A stretch of 64,000 nt of DNA from Phyto melanocephala (GCA_941918925.1 OW799235.1:42576201-42640200), one strand, 5' to 3'; positions 31,871 to 42,900 are shown, counted from the first letter of the stretch. The notes: generated from the letters alone by a model not told the origin. Program-made: numbers and translations.

Positions 31871-32739
31871 CAGAATTTAGACCTGTGGAAATTAAGTGGA
31901 CTTTTGTAAAAAATAACTAAAGGACACAGGAATAGTATCCTAGCACTTCCGATTTTAAGCGTAAGTGGACCACCTCGTCTAAAAATGAAACGGAAGTAAA
32001 TATAAAATCTTAAATTGCAGAATATCCGGAATAATTAAATAAATTATAAATGCCGAGTAATATGCCAATATTTTAATATTAAATTAATTTGTACAATACT
32101 AAAATATTTTGAGAAGTCTTTTATTAAACAGTAAAAGTTTTATTTATTTTTTTTTTTTTTCTAAATCACTATATACATAGAACATACATGTTTGTCATTC
32201 CATTAGTAATTTCTACAGTATTCAATTACGACCCCACAAAGTATATATGTACATACATTCTGAGCTCTTATAAATAATGCCGATTTAGCTGTCCTTCCGT
32301 ATGAGCGTCGAAAAACACACTTTCGAATTACAATATGCTAAGAATATAAATTCGAAAAATTTAGTTTTGAATCGAATTACGAAGTAACCACCCAGATTAC
32401 TTCTTGACCCGTTTGTTGAATGTCACTATAAGATATACATATAAGAAAATTAATAGAAAATACTGGTTCTATATTACCATTACCGTCAAGATATTGACAA
32501 AAATATTAATTTTTTATTGAGATTGCAACATTTTATTAAAATAACAACAATAATAAAAATTAGGGCCTTTCTACTTGTGACCATCGATAAGTAAAATGCA
32601 TTATGGCTGCACCACAACAAAATTGCGTAAAAAAACATACATACATTCATATATGGGTGTAATATATATAATTTAACAATTTCCCCCTTCAACTCCGAAA
32701 TCAGGAAAAAGTGTAATGGCAGACATTTTTTATTAATAC
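31871..32739. other. AT-rich intron, nothing recognised
   Basis: It contains scattered phrases of the ATTCGGC family (TGTTTGTCATTCCATTAGTA and ACCCCACAAAGTATATATG near 32190-32250) but no complete element or gene. Confidence 0.55.
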
Positions 32740-32902
32740 GGGTATCACTTGAAAAGTCTTGAGTCTCTAAGGTCTTGTAAAAATTAAAAATCAAAGATAG
32801 CGTCGGAAATAATAAAGCGAAATGGCGTATAACATTAAATCTGCAATCTAGGCTACGATGTGGTCAGATTCGGCACGTACGAATATATCACCCCTGTTTT
32901 TT
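32740..32902 (-). repeat. ATTCGGC-related terminal fragment
   Basis: CAGATTCGGCACGTACGAAT with subterminal AAAGATAGCGTCGGAAATAA. The same arrangement occurs inverted at 35905-36060, so the two are related copies facing each other. Confidence 0.6.
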
Positions 32903-33061
32903 TGTAATATTTACCAGGGTTATTTATATGAAACTCGAATTAATGAGGTTAAAAAAAATCCTTTTGCAAAACAGTTCTTACTGTTTCTAGATTTTTAAAG
33001 CACGGTATGTAGTTCATAAAACAAAGTTTGAGTAATTATTCATACATGGGCAAAAAAAAAA

Positions 33062-33376
33062 TCTCACAATTCGAAGCAAAACGCGGATTAAGTAATACAA
33101 ATGAATTTTCAAGTTTATGCACTATCGATTAGGTTATTTATTTACAAATTTTTAAGCGTAATCTGCCTAGTATTGAAAACATTCGATCGAAACATTCATA
33201 AAAAATAAAGGAATTGGTACTCTGTAATGTTAAAAACAAACTGGAACATCCACTACGATCTCCCGATATAAATGTTGGGAGCATTTATAAATTATTTCAA
33301 GACCTTATCTTAAAAACGACAATTTTAGCTCTTAAAAAAATGCTGATGGAAAGTAGAATAAAAGCAAAAGGAGTTC
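33062..33376 (+). pseudogene. unidentified decayed reading frame
   Basis: One frame stays almost open for about 105 codons with two stops. It includes SQFEAKRGLSNTNEFSSLCT, IFKRNLPSIENIRSKH, VKNKLEHPLRSPDINVG and FQDLILKTTILALKKML. I do not recognise it. RSPDIN recalls a transposase block, but the context does not otherwise fit. In a region this AT-rich such a length without many stops is mildly unusual. Confidence 0.3.
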
Positions 33377-33872
33377 TTTAAAGATTTTTAATTTTAGTAT
33401 AATGTACATGTTAAAAAAAAAGTGTATTATCATACTAAATACATATTTTCTATGCATATCAAATAATATAATTTAAAAATTAAATTTTACAGCTAATGCC
33501 AAAAAAATATAGTTAAATACTACTGAAGAAAAGCTTTAATTAAAATCAATTCCAAATATTTGATTACAAACTATGACAACTAGACGTGCCTTGTAACTTT
33601 TTATTTTTCCAATGGAATTTCGTTTTTAAGAGAATACCCAAATCTTCCAAGGACCAACTTTTGTTTTTCTCAATGCCAGAAACTCTTCTTTCATAGTCTG
33701 TTCCCAAAAACATTTGTTTTCACATGATAACACCTCTTACTATTTGTGTATATTTTTAATAACAGCTGTACACAACTCTTTAAACACTTTTTAATTTATT
33801 TGATTTTGCGTGATTCGTCATGTTTAAATGTTATTTTGTTCATATTATTATGCTTGAATATTTTGTTTTTAA

Positions 33873-35550
33873 CCCTTATGTGAGTGACAGGGTACCCGGG
33901 TACCCATTTCATTTTCAAATAAAAATATTTTATGGTGGCAGATGATTTACATTGCTCAAACTTTTTGAGAACTCTTAACTTTTTATTGTTTTTATATTTT
34001 CTTTGATATAAGTCCAGTATATCCCTTTGAATGGGCGAGGTATATAGATATTTATTTTACACCCTTAAGCGAGTGGCAGGGGTACCCAGGTACCCAAAGT
34101 TATATATATAAAAGTGGATGGAAGAATTGTTATTATTTTTTTAAAAAACATTTTTTAAAGCATATTTCTTCGAAAAAATGAGGAAATTTATTTTAGAAAA
34201 TAAAAAATATAATATCTGCGCTTATAGTTAATAGATTTTAAAGCTGTAAGAAACCACACACATGTATAGTATTTTGATTTATATTTTTTGCCAGGCTTAT
34301 AATATTTACGTAAATTATAATTCAACATGTTCTAAATATCTCGGAGTGCAGAAGCTTTGTCATTTTCGACACGTGACTCACGAGTAGCTGCGTTATCAAA
34401 TCGTATGAAACGTAAAAGCATTTTAAACCTATCATATGACATTGCAGCCCGAGTAAGAGATAGGTGATTAGATTTCCACAACTCAGTCAAATTCTCCTTA
34501 TTAGATTTGTAAACGCCACAAACAATCAATAAACCAAAAAATGCGTCGAGCTCATTTTCAGTAAATGGTGTGAAGATTTTATTTTGTGACTTTTTATTAG
34601 AATTCGGATACCTGCTGTGTGAATTTCCATTGCATTCATCAGTTAATCGTATTCCCTTTCGATTTTTTCACGTAAAATTATATCGCACATTTCGCTGGAA
34701 AAAAAACTTTTGAATATATATTTTGGTGTAGAAATGTGCAAACCAGGTACTGCGCCAAAGCGTTGCCTTAAAATATTCCGGTTTATTGACTGAAATTCTG
34801 GAAATGGGTCAAGAAACCAAAAAGTTCCATATTTAACACTAAGTTCACTATTCGATTCCACTTCTTCGCTGTCATTTGAATCGTATGAGTTTTCATCAGT
34901 TTCTACACATGGGTACTAACTCAGCATCTAATGCTTCTGATCTCATATCATCAGAAACGATAAATTCTTCCTCATCACTTTCACATTCACTTAATATATT
35001 TTAAATTTCCAATAAATTTAATCCTTTAGAACGGACTCTGTCATTTTATAAAACTTAATTCACTTATTCCCGGCCAAAAACAATTAAGAATGAAATTGTG
35101 ATGTCATTGTATTGTTGAATATGCTACTGTTAATAAAATGGCAATCCACCAATATAATGGCTATGTGTTGTTGCTAAGGCTCATAAAAAGGGGAATCACA
35201 AATATTAAGGTTTGTTTAAAACCTGTGATGACAATATAGCGAGTAATAATTTAAAATTCATAAAATGGGAAGTACCAAATTCAAGCTGTAGAGAATCCTG
35301 CTAAAATATTTTTTTTTTTATATATTAGTGCTAGTGGTTAAGTAAATTTTTGTACTAAAAACTTAAAAAACGGAAAGACCAAAATGCATGTTATATTATA
35401 AGATGAATCCTTAGAACAAAAAATCATTTTATGTCAATTTAACGTACAGCACTATGGAAAAAATATGCAATTTTCATACAATATGTGTGTGGGTACCCGG
35501 GTACCCCTGTCACTCTAGAGAAGGTGTTTTTTTTGTCACTCACATAAGGG
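33873..35550 (-). mobile_element. piggyBac element with TTAA target duplication
   Basis: The ends CCCTTATGTGAGTGACAGGG and GTCACTCACATAAGGG are inverted, and TTAA flanks both sides (33869-33872 and 35551-35554), the piggyBac hallmark. Subterminal palindromes GGGTACCCGGGTACCC occur near both ends (33890 and 35492), and a diverged second copy of the left terminus lies at 34061-34100. The transposase is a minus-strand fragment. Confidence 0.95.
34320..35050 (-). pseudogene. piggyBac transposase, N-terminal remnant
   Basis: The minus strand carries an acidic N-terminus, then FSSEMCDIILREK. After a break it reads MIVCGVYKSNKENLTELWKS, MSYDRFKMLLRFIRFDNAAT and SRVENDKASALRDI. 'GVYKS..E.L.ELW' and 'RF..L.R..RFD...TR..R...DK.A..RDI' are standard piggyBac (DDE_Tnp_1_7) motifs. 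The catalytic Asp triad region and the C-terminal zinc finger are missing, so the copy is internally deleted and non-autonomous. Confidence 0.92.
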
Positions 35551-35904
35551 TTAATAAAAAAAAATTTAGAATTTTTGCTTTTAACATGCAGTACTTAAAT
35601 CATTACATCACTTTATGAAAATTTCATTTTAATTTGATTTTCTGTTTAACTTTTACTTACTAAAAATCACGTTATTAAATTCTTATTCTTCTTTCGTCAC
35701 TTGTTTTCGATACATTTATTTTTTACCATAACCTTTTTTTCTAAATTGAATTACATTATAATAAAATAAATTGAATTTACGTCGTTTTTTTTTGTGGCGG
35801 ACCTTTTTTATAAATTCAATTAAAAAAGGTCTCAATAAAATATTTTTAATTTATAGCGATAAATAAATTTAAACAATTAAAAATTTAAAAACTATTATGT
35901 AAAC

Positions 35905-36060
35905 TAGTGAGAGCGCTATATTCGGCCGTGTCGAATTTGATAATGCAACATCGTAGCACAGCCTTCTTTCTTTTTTATTTCCGACGCTATCTTTGATGTT
36001 TAATTTTTACATAGTAACTGCATTCCACTAGTCAAGCCCTTTCATTTGATCTTCATATTG
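35905..36060 (+). repeat. ATTCGGC-related terminal fragment
   Basis: GCGCTATATTCGGCCGTGTC followed by TTATTTCCGACGCTATCTTT. It is the inverted counterpart of 32740-32902. Confidence 0.6.
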
Positions 36061-36860
36061 GCTCTCTTAGTTGAATAAAAACTGAAAAATATCTTTTTTG
36101 GTTTGTAAATTTTAGGAAAAACACCTTAGCAGTTGTACAGATTTGTTAGTTTTTCTTAGAAATAATTTCTGAGATTACGGCTTATAATTTGCTATCTTAA
36201 GCGTGTTCAAAAATTATTTAAGAGTTTAAGAAATATTAATATATTAAAAAAAATATGGAGAAAAAAATATTTATATAAATTTTTTCAAATAATTTTTGCC
36301 GATTAGTGACCAATTTGTCCAAAATTTTTCATGAGTATCTCCAGAGGCATTCCAAAATTATAAATAGTAACAACCGTGACTATAAATTATCCGACAATCA
36401 TATAAGCGGTAAATACTGTACTAAATTATAAAAGTAACAAACACTATTAGACTACCGTCTTTAAAAATCAAAAACTATAATTTGCAGTAACTGTCTTACA
36501 GTTATCCGCCGTTTAGATAGTACTTTAATTATGAGCAACATTTATAACATATATCTATGTCAGTAATTATTCCATTTGTTTAAATTAAATGTATTTTTAA
36601 AATCAGGATAATGATTATAATAATTAAAGGCCTGCAACTGTTGCAATATACAACATAGCAACATGTGTCACATAATGCAACTGCTAATTCATGCAATGCC
36701 GAAAATGCATGTTTGACAAAGACATATAAAGACAGTGTATAATTTGTTTAATTAAATCTGTATATAGTTCTAACAGTGATATTGCATACATGAGCATAGA
36801 AAATGAGAAAGTCAACACATGCGACACGTGTGACATATGCAGCACATGTTTTTATAGTGC
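36061..36860. other. AT-rich intron, nothing firm
   Basis: Short repeats of TGCAACTGTTGCAATA and GCATG-type words occur around 36620-36850, but I find no element ends or gene. Confidence 0.5.
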
Positions 36861-36919
36861 ATTTTAATCATTGCAATAGAACATTATATGCAATAAAATC
36901 CGAAATTTATTTAATATAA

Positions 36920-37250
36920 TTGTAATTACATACTTTAAGGAAATTTCTTTTAAGGATTTATTTAGAAAATATTTAAATAAAGTCAATTTGTTTTGTGTCG
37001 GGTTTGGCTGTTTTTTTTTTTTGGGTTTTGGGTTTGCCTTTATTTTCCGCAAAATATAACGCTTGTCCTGCTCATTGAATATTTTATTCGGTGCCTTCCT
37101 GCCTTTGTTATAAACCCGATTTTCATGTATGAAACGCTCAATGAATTTTTGGACCGTAGAAGAATTCATGTTAACCATTTTAGCTATTTTTCACTGTGAG
37201 TGGTCATTTTTGAAATGGTTTAAAAACAATTCTCTTTGTAAGTAGTACGC
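36920..37250 (-). pseudogene. Tc1-like transposase, N-terminal HTH fragment
   Basis: The minus strand reads YLQRELFLNHFKNDHSQ, a stop, KIAKMVNMNSSTVQKFIERF, then KGRKAPNKIFNEQDKRYILR and KIKANPK. This is the paired-domain-like N-terminus of Tc1 transposases. The catalytic core is absent and the sequence runs into unrelated AT-rich DNA. Confidence 0.75.
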
Positions 37251-37457
37251 GGACTCATTTGAATTTTTGTAAATTGTCACTCCAAGGAACGAATCTAAAC
37301 TAACAATTCAACAAAAAACATTGCTAGAATTAAAAATACGAAAAACGAAACCAAAAACAAAGCTGCATTGAAGTACCGTTACAGTAAAGAAAGACATGGT
37401 ATTAAACACAACAGCGTACAACAGCTTGCCTAAGTTGCAATGACATGCTAAGACATA

Positions 37458-37806
37458 GGGCCAATTCAAAGTAGACTCTCATATTGTATTATGTCATATA
37501 ATTCATATTAATATGACTAGTGACTTTGAACACCTTTTGTTAACAAATTATGTATTTAATACAAGAAAGAAGACAAAGAGATGACGCTGTTAAAAATTGT
37601 ATGTATACAGGAAAGAAGAAAATACAAAATATTCTCTCTGAGAGGTGAGAAGCGAAGAAATTCTCTCTGAGAGACAGTATGGTTAAAAGTATAACATAAA
37701 CAATTTCTTATACATAGGAAACAAATGTGTAAAGTAATATTATTTTTTTTGTATGGAAATTACTAACAAAAATTTTATGCATGCATAAAATAATATGGAA
37801 TAGCAC
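37458..37806 (+). mobile_element. GGGCCAATTC MITE, 3'-truncated copy
   Basis: It starts GGGCCAATTCAAAGTAGACT and follows the consensus to ATGCATAAAATAATATGG. It lacks the right terminus. Confidence 0.88.
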
Positions 37807-38001
37807 ATAGTTGGCATAACATGTTATAACACCTTGTTTAAATTCACATGGCATAGCAAAGCATGAAATCTTTGAAAATGACATTTTTACAGAAAATGTT
37901 GAATTGTGCAGGAGTCTAATAATAATTAAGTGTAATGTAACGATAATGTAGCTTTTAGTGCTTTTGTGTTGAAACTTTAATTTTAACTGCCTGTTCAACG
38001 A

Positions 38002-38130
38002 TGTCGAAAGAAAATCCAAGCGAAATTTCATTTGTACAAATATATTGAAAACAACAACAAAAACTAAAAATTTGTTTTTGTTTTCAACGTATTTGTACGA
38101 ATGAAAGTTCGCTTGTGTTTTCTTTCGACA
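38002..38130. repeat. long imperfect hairpin
   Basis: TGTCGAAAGAAAATCCAAGC at 38002 pairs with GCTTGTGTTTTCTTTCGACA ending 38130. Pairing continues inward (ATTTGTACAAATA with TATTTGTACGAAT, GTTTTTG), leaving a short loop. Each arm is about 60 bases. Confidence 0.85.
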
Positions 38131-38300
38131 AACAAAAATGAAATAAAACCCCAACATTTAGAGACTTATTTCATAATGAAACAAATCCCAAAATTAAAAA
38201 TGAAATAATTTCCTATTTTAAAAGAAGAAAAATAATAAGTTAAATTATAAAGTAGAAACTATGTTTTTTATTTCAAAATATTTACTTTCTAGATAAATAG

Positions 38301-38543
38301 TTGCATTGCATATTGAGCAATGCCACGACAATAAGGACAAAAATAGTTTTGCGATCCGGCAGAAATCGCACCAGCCATTGTTTAGTATGTAAAGACAATA
38401 CACCGAATATTGTTATTTTGCCATGCAAACATTTAAAACTTTGTGATGAATGTCATGTCAAACTAATGGCTGGTGCGATTTCTGCCGGATCGCAAACCTA
38501 CAAAAAAATATTACAAAATTTACCAAACAACTTGTTTAAATAA
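38301..38543 (+). CDS. RING-finger (IAP-like) ORF, probably a fragment
   Basis: The ORF encodes 80 residues. CLVCKDNTPNIVILPCKHLK followed by LCDECHVKLM is the C3HC4 RING core found at the C-termini of inhibitor-of-apoptosis and similar ubiquitin E3 ligases. The last CPxC zinc pair is missing. In its place the sequence turns into AGAISAGSQ, which is the reverse complement of DNA just before the RING. A 31-base perfect inverted repeat (38349-38379 and 38465-38495) brackets the RING core. An acceptor-like TTTCTAG precedes it at 38285-38291. It may be a captured exon or a decayed gene; a working ligase is doubtful without the last zinc ligands. Confidence 0.5.
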   Translation: MHCILSNATTIRTKIVLRSGRNRTSHCLVCKDNTPNIVILPCKHLKLCDECHVKLMAGAISAGSQTYKKILQNLPNNLFK

Positions 38544-38756
38544 AAATTACATATACATATGTTTAATAAGAGTTAAGGAGTTTAAAAAGTGTTTCAAAAT
38601 TATTCACGTATACATAGGTTGAGAAATGAGAAATTTCGCGCGAATAATTTTTATACACTTTTTAAACTCCTTAACTCTTATTAAACATATGTATATGTAA
38701 TTTTTATTTAAACAAGTTGTTTGGTAAATTTTGTAATAATATTTTTTTGTAGGTTT
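38494..38756. repeat. ~100-bp-arm palindrome next to the RING ORF
   Basis: 38494-38592 and 38655-38756 are reverse complements (AACCTACAAAAAAATATTAC ... GTAATAATATTTTTTTGTAG; TTAATAAGAGTTAAGGAG ... CTCCTTAACTCTTATTAA). About 62 bases separate the arms. Confidence 0.85.
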
Positions 38757-39044
38757 CATTTTTGTCAGGCCATTAGAAGAAATATGTGCAAACATAAATC
38801 GTTGCTTCAGTACATAAGATAATAATTTGCTATTTTTCCTATAACCGTTGATAACTTCGTAATTCATTTTTTAATTCAATACTTCTTTACAAGGCGATGC
38901 TATATGAGAAACTAGTTATTTATTTGTGAAAATTGATAAGAATAAAATAGTAACGCTTAAAAGTTCAAGATGTTAATTTTAATGTTAACTTGTTTTTGGT
39001 TGAAAATACAACACCTTGTTTTTTTATAGAAACATTTGTGAATT

Positions 39045-39260
39045 AATAGAAAATGAAATAAGTCCCCAAAAATAATTTTAGGAACTTATTTCATTTTTAA
39101 ATTTGGGGAGTTATTTCATAATGAAATAACTCCCTAAAATGAAAACTGAAATAAAGCCCCAAAAAATGAAATAAATCCCCATTATTCGTTGTTGTTGCTT
39201 CATGTACAAAGTTTTGGGGACTTATTTCATATTTAATTTGGGGAGTTATTTCATGGTGCC
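39045..39260. repeat. clustered GGGGACTTATTTCAT repeats, direct and inverted
   Basis: GGGGAGTTATTTCATAATGA, AATGAAATAACTCCC, GAAATAAAGCCCC, GAAATAAATCCCC and GGGGACTTATTTCAT recur within about 200 bases. An outlying copy is at 38160-38190 (GAGACTTATTTCATAATGAA). Confidence 0.7.
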
Positions 39261-39559
39261 AAATAATTTATTTTAATTGTTGCTAATATTTTTCCATTCA
39301 TGTATATAATAATTATTTATTTATATTTAGTAAAACAAAACAAAAATAATATAAATTACAAATAAGTAAAAAGACTGTTTTTCTTCGAAGCAGAAATGGT
39401 ATTCGAATAACGAGCTTTTTTATTTGTTTTGATTTTATTTTCATCACAAAAAAACATTAATTTATAAGTTAATTATTCATTATTTTACGAATTCTTTTAA
39501 TTAAATTTAATATATAAATTTTTAGTTAAAAAAATAATACCATTATTATATTTACCTGT

Positions 39560-40054
39560 GGTAAATTGACAATAAAATCCACATTTTTTAACCGATTTTT
39601 ATGGTTTATGCCTTTTTTATTTCTAAGATAAGTAGCTCTCAGAAAAAAGTATAAAATGTTGAATATTTGCTTTATATTTTTTTTGATTCCATTTTTAAAT
39701 TGAAAAATATTACGAATTTTGCACGAAGAAAAATTTTTTTCTCCATTAATTTTTGAATAATTCCAAAACGATAAGAGATATAGAAAAACTCTATTCAATT
39801 AAAATAAATAGAATTTTGTTAGACATCTACTGGTGTTTTATTCTTGAAAATCTGATGACTAGTTCTCGAGTTAGAATGAAATATGTCTCCGTACCTGACT
39901 AATTTAGGGGAAAAAATTTGCCACGCCCATAAAAAAATCCCCATTTGATGGAAAAAACCGACCACGGATTTGAGTTCAGCGCATCAAAATCCATATAGTC
40001 CACATAGTTTTAATTAATTTTTTAATTAATTAATTAATTTTTTGTAGAGCAGTG
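39560..40054 (-). repeat. partial TIR element (TGCAGAGCAGTG family)
   Basis: It matches the element at 43498-44403 over its middle and one arm (AGTAGCTCTCAGAAAAAAGT, GTCTCCGTACCTGACTAATT, AATCCATATAGTCCACATAG) and ends TTTGTAGAGCAGTG. The other arm is missing. It preserves the uninterrupted site (TTTCTAAGATAAGTAGC) into which a CCGGCGCG repeat is inserted in the complete copy. Confidence 0.8.
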
Positions 40055-40805
40055 TTATTAGTGTTTTCACTCAAATTTATACCCTTTGTTAGCAGTTGAA
40101 TCCCTGCAAAAGAACTTTTTTGTTATACTTATTGTTGCAAACTTTTGAGTTTTTCAGATAAAATATAAATGAAAGTCAGTTATTTATAAATTGTAGATTC
40201 ATTAACCGTTCTTGTGTCCATATTGTTCTGGTTTTTATATTTGTTTATACATATTCTCTTCTAAAAGCTTCTTAATCTTTTCTATATTTCCTTTTATTAC
40301 TGCTCTTTAAAATCTTTCAAACATATTCCTTACTGTATTGATAATAATTTCCTTATGAGAATAAATTAAAATTAATAATTCTTCGAGAAGATGTTGGTTT
40401 TTGGTGCCAATCTGTTTACAAATTATCACCCCCCTTATCACTTATGTATCTGAATATGGAGTTTTAGTCACACTTCATCTCAATTGCAAATTTTATAAAT
40501 ACTAACAATCTCTATATTTATAATAAAGTCCGGCATTCAGAACAAGAGATAGACAGGCAGTTATTGATATCATGATTTTGTAACGGGATAGAAGGTTAAT
40601 GGTGAATACTAGTTTTGAGCCTACAGTAGAATAGACTTTGAGACAAATTATTTTATGTTACAATAACATAAATAGGAATTTTAAGTTACATAGTACTACA
40701 AATTATTTTATGTGTAAAAAGGAATCCTATAGAAACCCTCTCATCTGGTATAGGGTAAATATCAATAAAAAATTTTACGTAGTTTGATAGAAACTCATTA
40801 GTGGG
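40055..40805. other. AT-rich intron, nothing recognised
   Basis: No coding or repeat signal I can support. Confidence 0.6.
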
Positions 40806-40968
40806 TGTCGTATTGCCAGAACATTCTGAAGAATTTCATCCAAGGACCTATCGGTATTAAAGGTGCATACGCTAGCGGCGTTTTTAAGAGGGAAGCCAAT
40901 GTTAGAATAGAGACGATTGAAGCGGCTCCTACCGAGCTGGGAGTCAGAGAGTTCTTAGATAATGAAGA
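40788..40968 (+). pseudogene. unidentified protein-coding remnant with one frameshift
   Basis: A frame reads LVGVVLPEHSEEFHPRTYR, then shifts by one base near 40855 and continues IKGAYASGVFKREANVRIET and IEAAPTELGVREFLDNEE before a stop (40966-40968). Codon use is less AT-biased and the composition is protein-like, unlike flanking DNA. I do not recognise the family. It could be a host gene fragment, a processed pseudogene or an unplaced part of a retroelement such as the copia copy just beyond it. Confidence 0.45.
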
Positions 40969-41239
40969 ATAGTTTTTACTTTCTATTTTGTGACGAACTT
41001 ATTAACTTGTTTTTTCTTTGTAAAGAATGTGTATTTGTCGGTAATTGTTGTTATTTACAGTAAAATACATAAGAACTGAACTAATGTTTATTGTATTGTT
41101 GCATTGCATACCAAATACATACTACTGTTAAACAGAGATGTTTAAATCCAAATGGTTATTCGATTTATAACAACTTTCCTGAAGAAACATTTGAATTGAA
41201 TATATAATAATTCATTAATTTACGAACAAATTAATATTC

Positions 41240-42900
41240 ATTCCAAGTAAATTCAAAATACACTGTAATAGGCCAAATTGTTCAATAAAGATCTTATATT
41301 TATCAGCTGGAACGCCTTTTGTAAATATATCAGCTACAATTTTATTAGTCTCTAAGTACTCAAGTTCTATTTTACCACTTTCCAGTTTCTCGCGTATAAA
41401 TTTGATTCTTATATCGATGTGTTTGATTCTATACGAATAAAAGTTGTTTTGTGCAATTAAAATTACACTTTATTACAATGTAACTTCATTGATTTGAAAG
41501 CACTTTTAAACTAGCTCTTGCTCCAGTTTGCGAAGCCATATAGTTTAATGAATACCTGACACAATTAACATAAATTCAGCCTCTGTGAAAGAGAGCGCCA
41601 CTGTACGTTGTCTCTTGGAACTCCACGATATTTCTACGCATAACCGCCATCACAATAACCAGAAAGACCATTTGCTTTGCTATTGTAGACTAAACCTCTG
41701 TTAAGGGTACCCTATAAATATCGCATTAACCATTTCACAGCCGACCAGTGAGCCTTCCCTGATTTTGTACTAAAACGACTGAGCATGTCTATATGGAGCA
41801 AATATCTGTTCTTGTGTTCTCAGCTGCATATAAATAGAAGACAACCAATTGCTTCCATATAAGGAACATTTTTCATTTTATCTTTTTTCTTTCTAGTTGT
41901 AGGGCACATTTAAAACAAAGCTTGTGCTTCACTTCCACAGGTGAACATACGGGATTAGTCATCCATTGAAAATCTCTTCAGTACGTCTTGAACGTACTTT
42001 GATTGATCTATTTTAATCGTACCACCAGATATACGGGGGGCAAATTACGGCATTCGAACGTGATCGAAATTTGAAAATTCTTATTAGAATATCTATACCT
42101 AAAGCACAGCGAACTCGATCGTTCGAGTAAAATTTCGATCGTGATCGAATGCCATAATTTGGCCCCTGATTCTCATTCCTAATTGTCTTCGAAATCTTAT
42201 AGTTGATATTCGAGGAGATGATGCCAATTCAGAGGTGAGATTGGAAAATGAATTTTCATCCGGTAATGTCTGTGAAATATCAAATACGCTTCTTCCAAAT
42301 CTTTCATACAAAAATGGTTAGACAGCTCACGCTTTAGATTGTTTATGGTATTTAAATTGTTGAAAAACATTAGCACATCATGCACATAAATGGCCACATA
42401 TAAAGTTCTACTAATATCAATATTAATATATACGCATTGATCTGTATCGCTACGTTTTAGACCAAATAATATAAGCACGTTATTTAGTGTTGTATTCCAA
42501 ACTCGGCTGAATTATTTTAATCTATAAAGTGCTTTCCGTAACAAACAAACATGATTGATCATATCTTTGTAACCATCAGGTTGCTCCATAAACATTTTTT
42601 TTGGTCAAGATCTGCATTCAAAAATGCACACTTCGTTTTAAAAACACATTTGCACTTTATTGTTTTTTTCCTGAAGGTAAACTAGCCCATGACCACGTAC
42701 CATTTAAGGCCAAGGAATTAATTCCTTCCTCCATAGTCTTACTGAAGCTGGATCCTTTGACAAAAAATAGTTGCACAAAAATTATATTCACGACCGGATT
42801 TTGCTGGTAACCTATCAGAGCGTCTTACATTAATAATTTCATCAAAACACAAGCTATCTTCCGAGTTGATGTAATATTCTACTTTAACATTTTAAACATC
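41240..42900 (-). pseudogene. copia reverse transcriptase and RNase H, broken
   Basis: Minus-strand pieces: LNGTWSWASLPSGKK (start of RT); KMFMEQPDGYKDMINHVCLL followed by RKALYRLK; ILFGLKRSDTDQCVYINI; VAIYVHDVLMFFNNLN, where the catalytic YVDD is YVHD; and KIDQSKYVQDVLKRFSMDD. RNase H survives as KHIDIRIKFIREKLESGKIE, then IVADIFTKGVPADKYK. Several frameshifts, a MITE and a local inverted duplication (42197-42275 against 42948-43018) destroy the gene. The D-to-H change in the active site alone would inactivate it. Confidence 0.88.
42037..42166. mobile_element. small MITE (GGGGCAAATTACGGCATTCG ends) in the copia RT
   Basis: The left end GGGGCAAATTACGGCATTCG pairs with the right end CGAATGCCATAATTTGGCCCC (about 20 bp). 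Inside, GTGATCGAAATTT and AAATTTCGATCGTGATCG also pair. It separates LGMRI-type from KIDQSKYVQ-type copia sequence. No clear target duplication. Confidence 0.8.
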
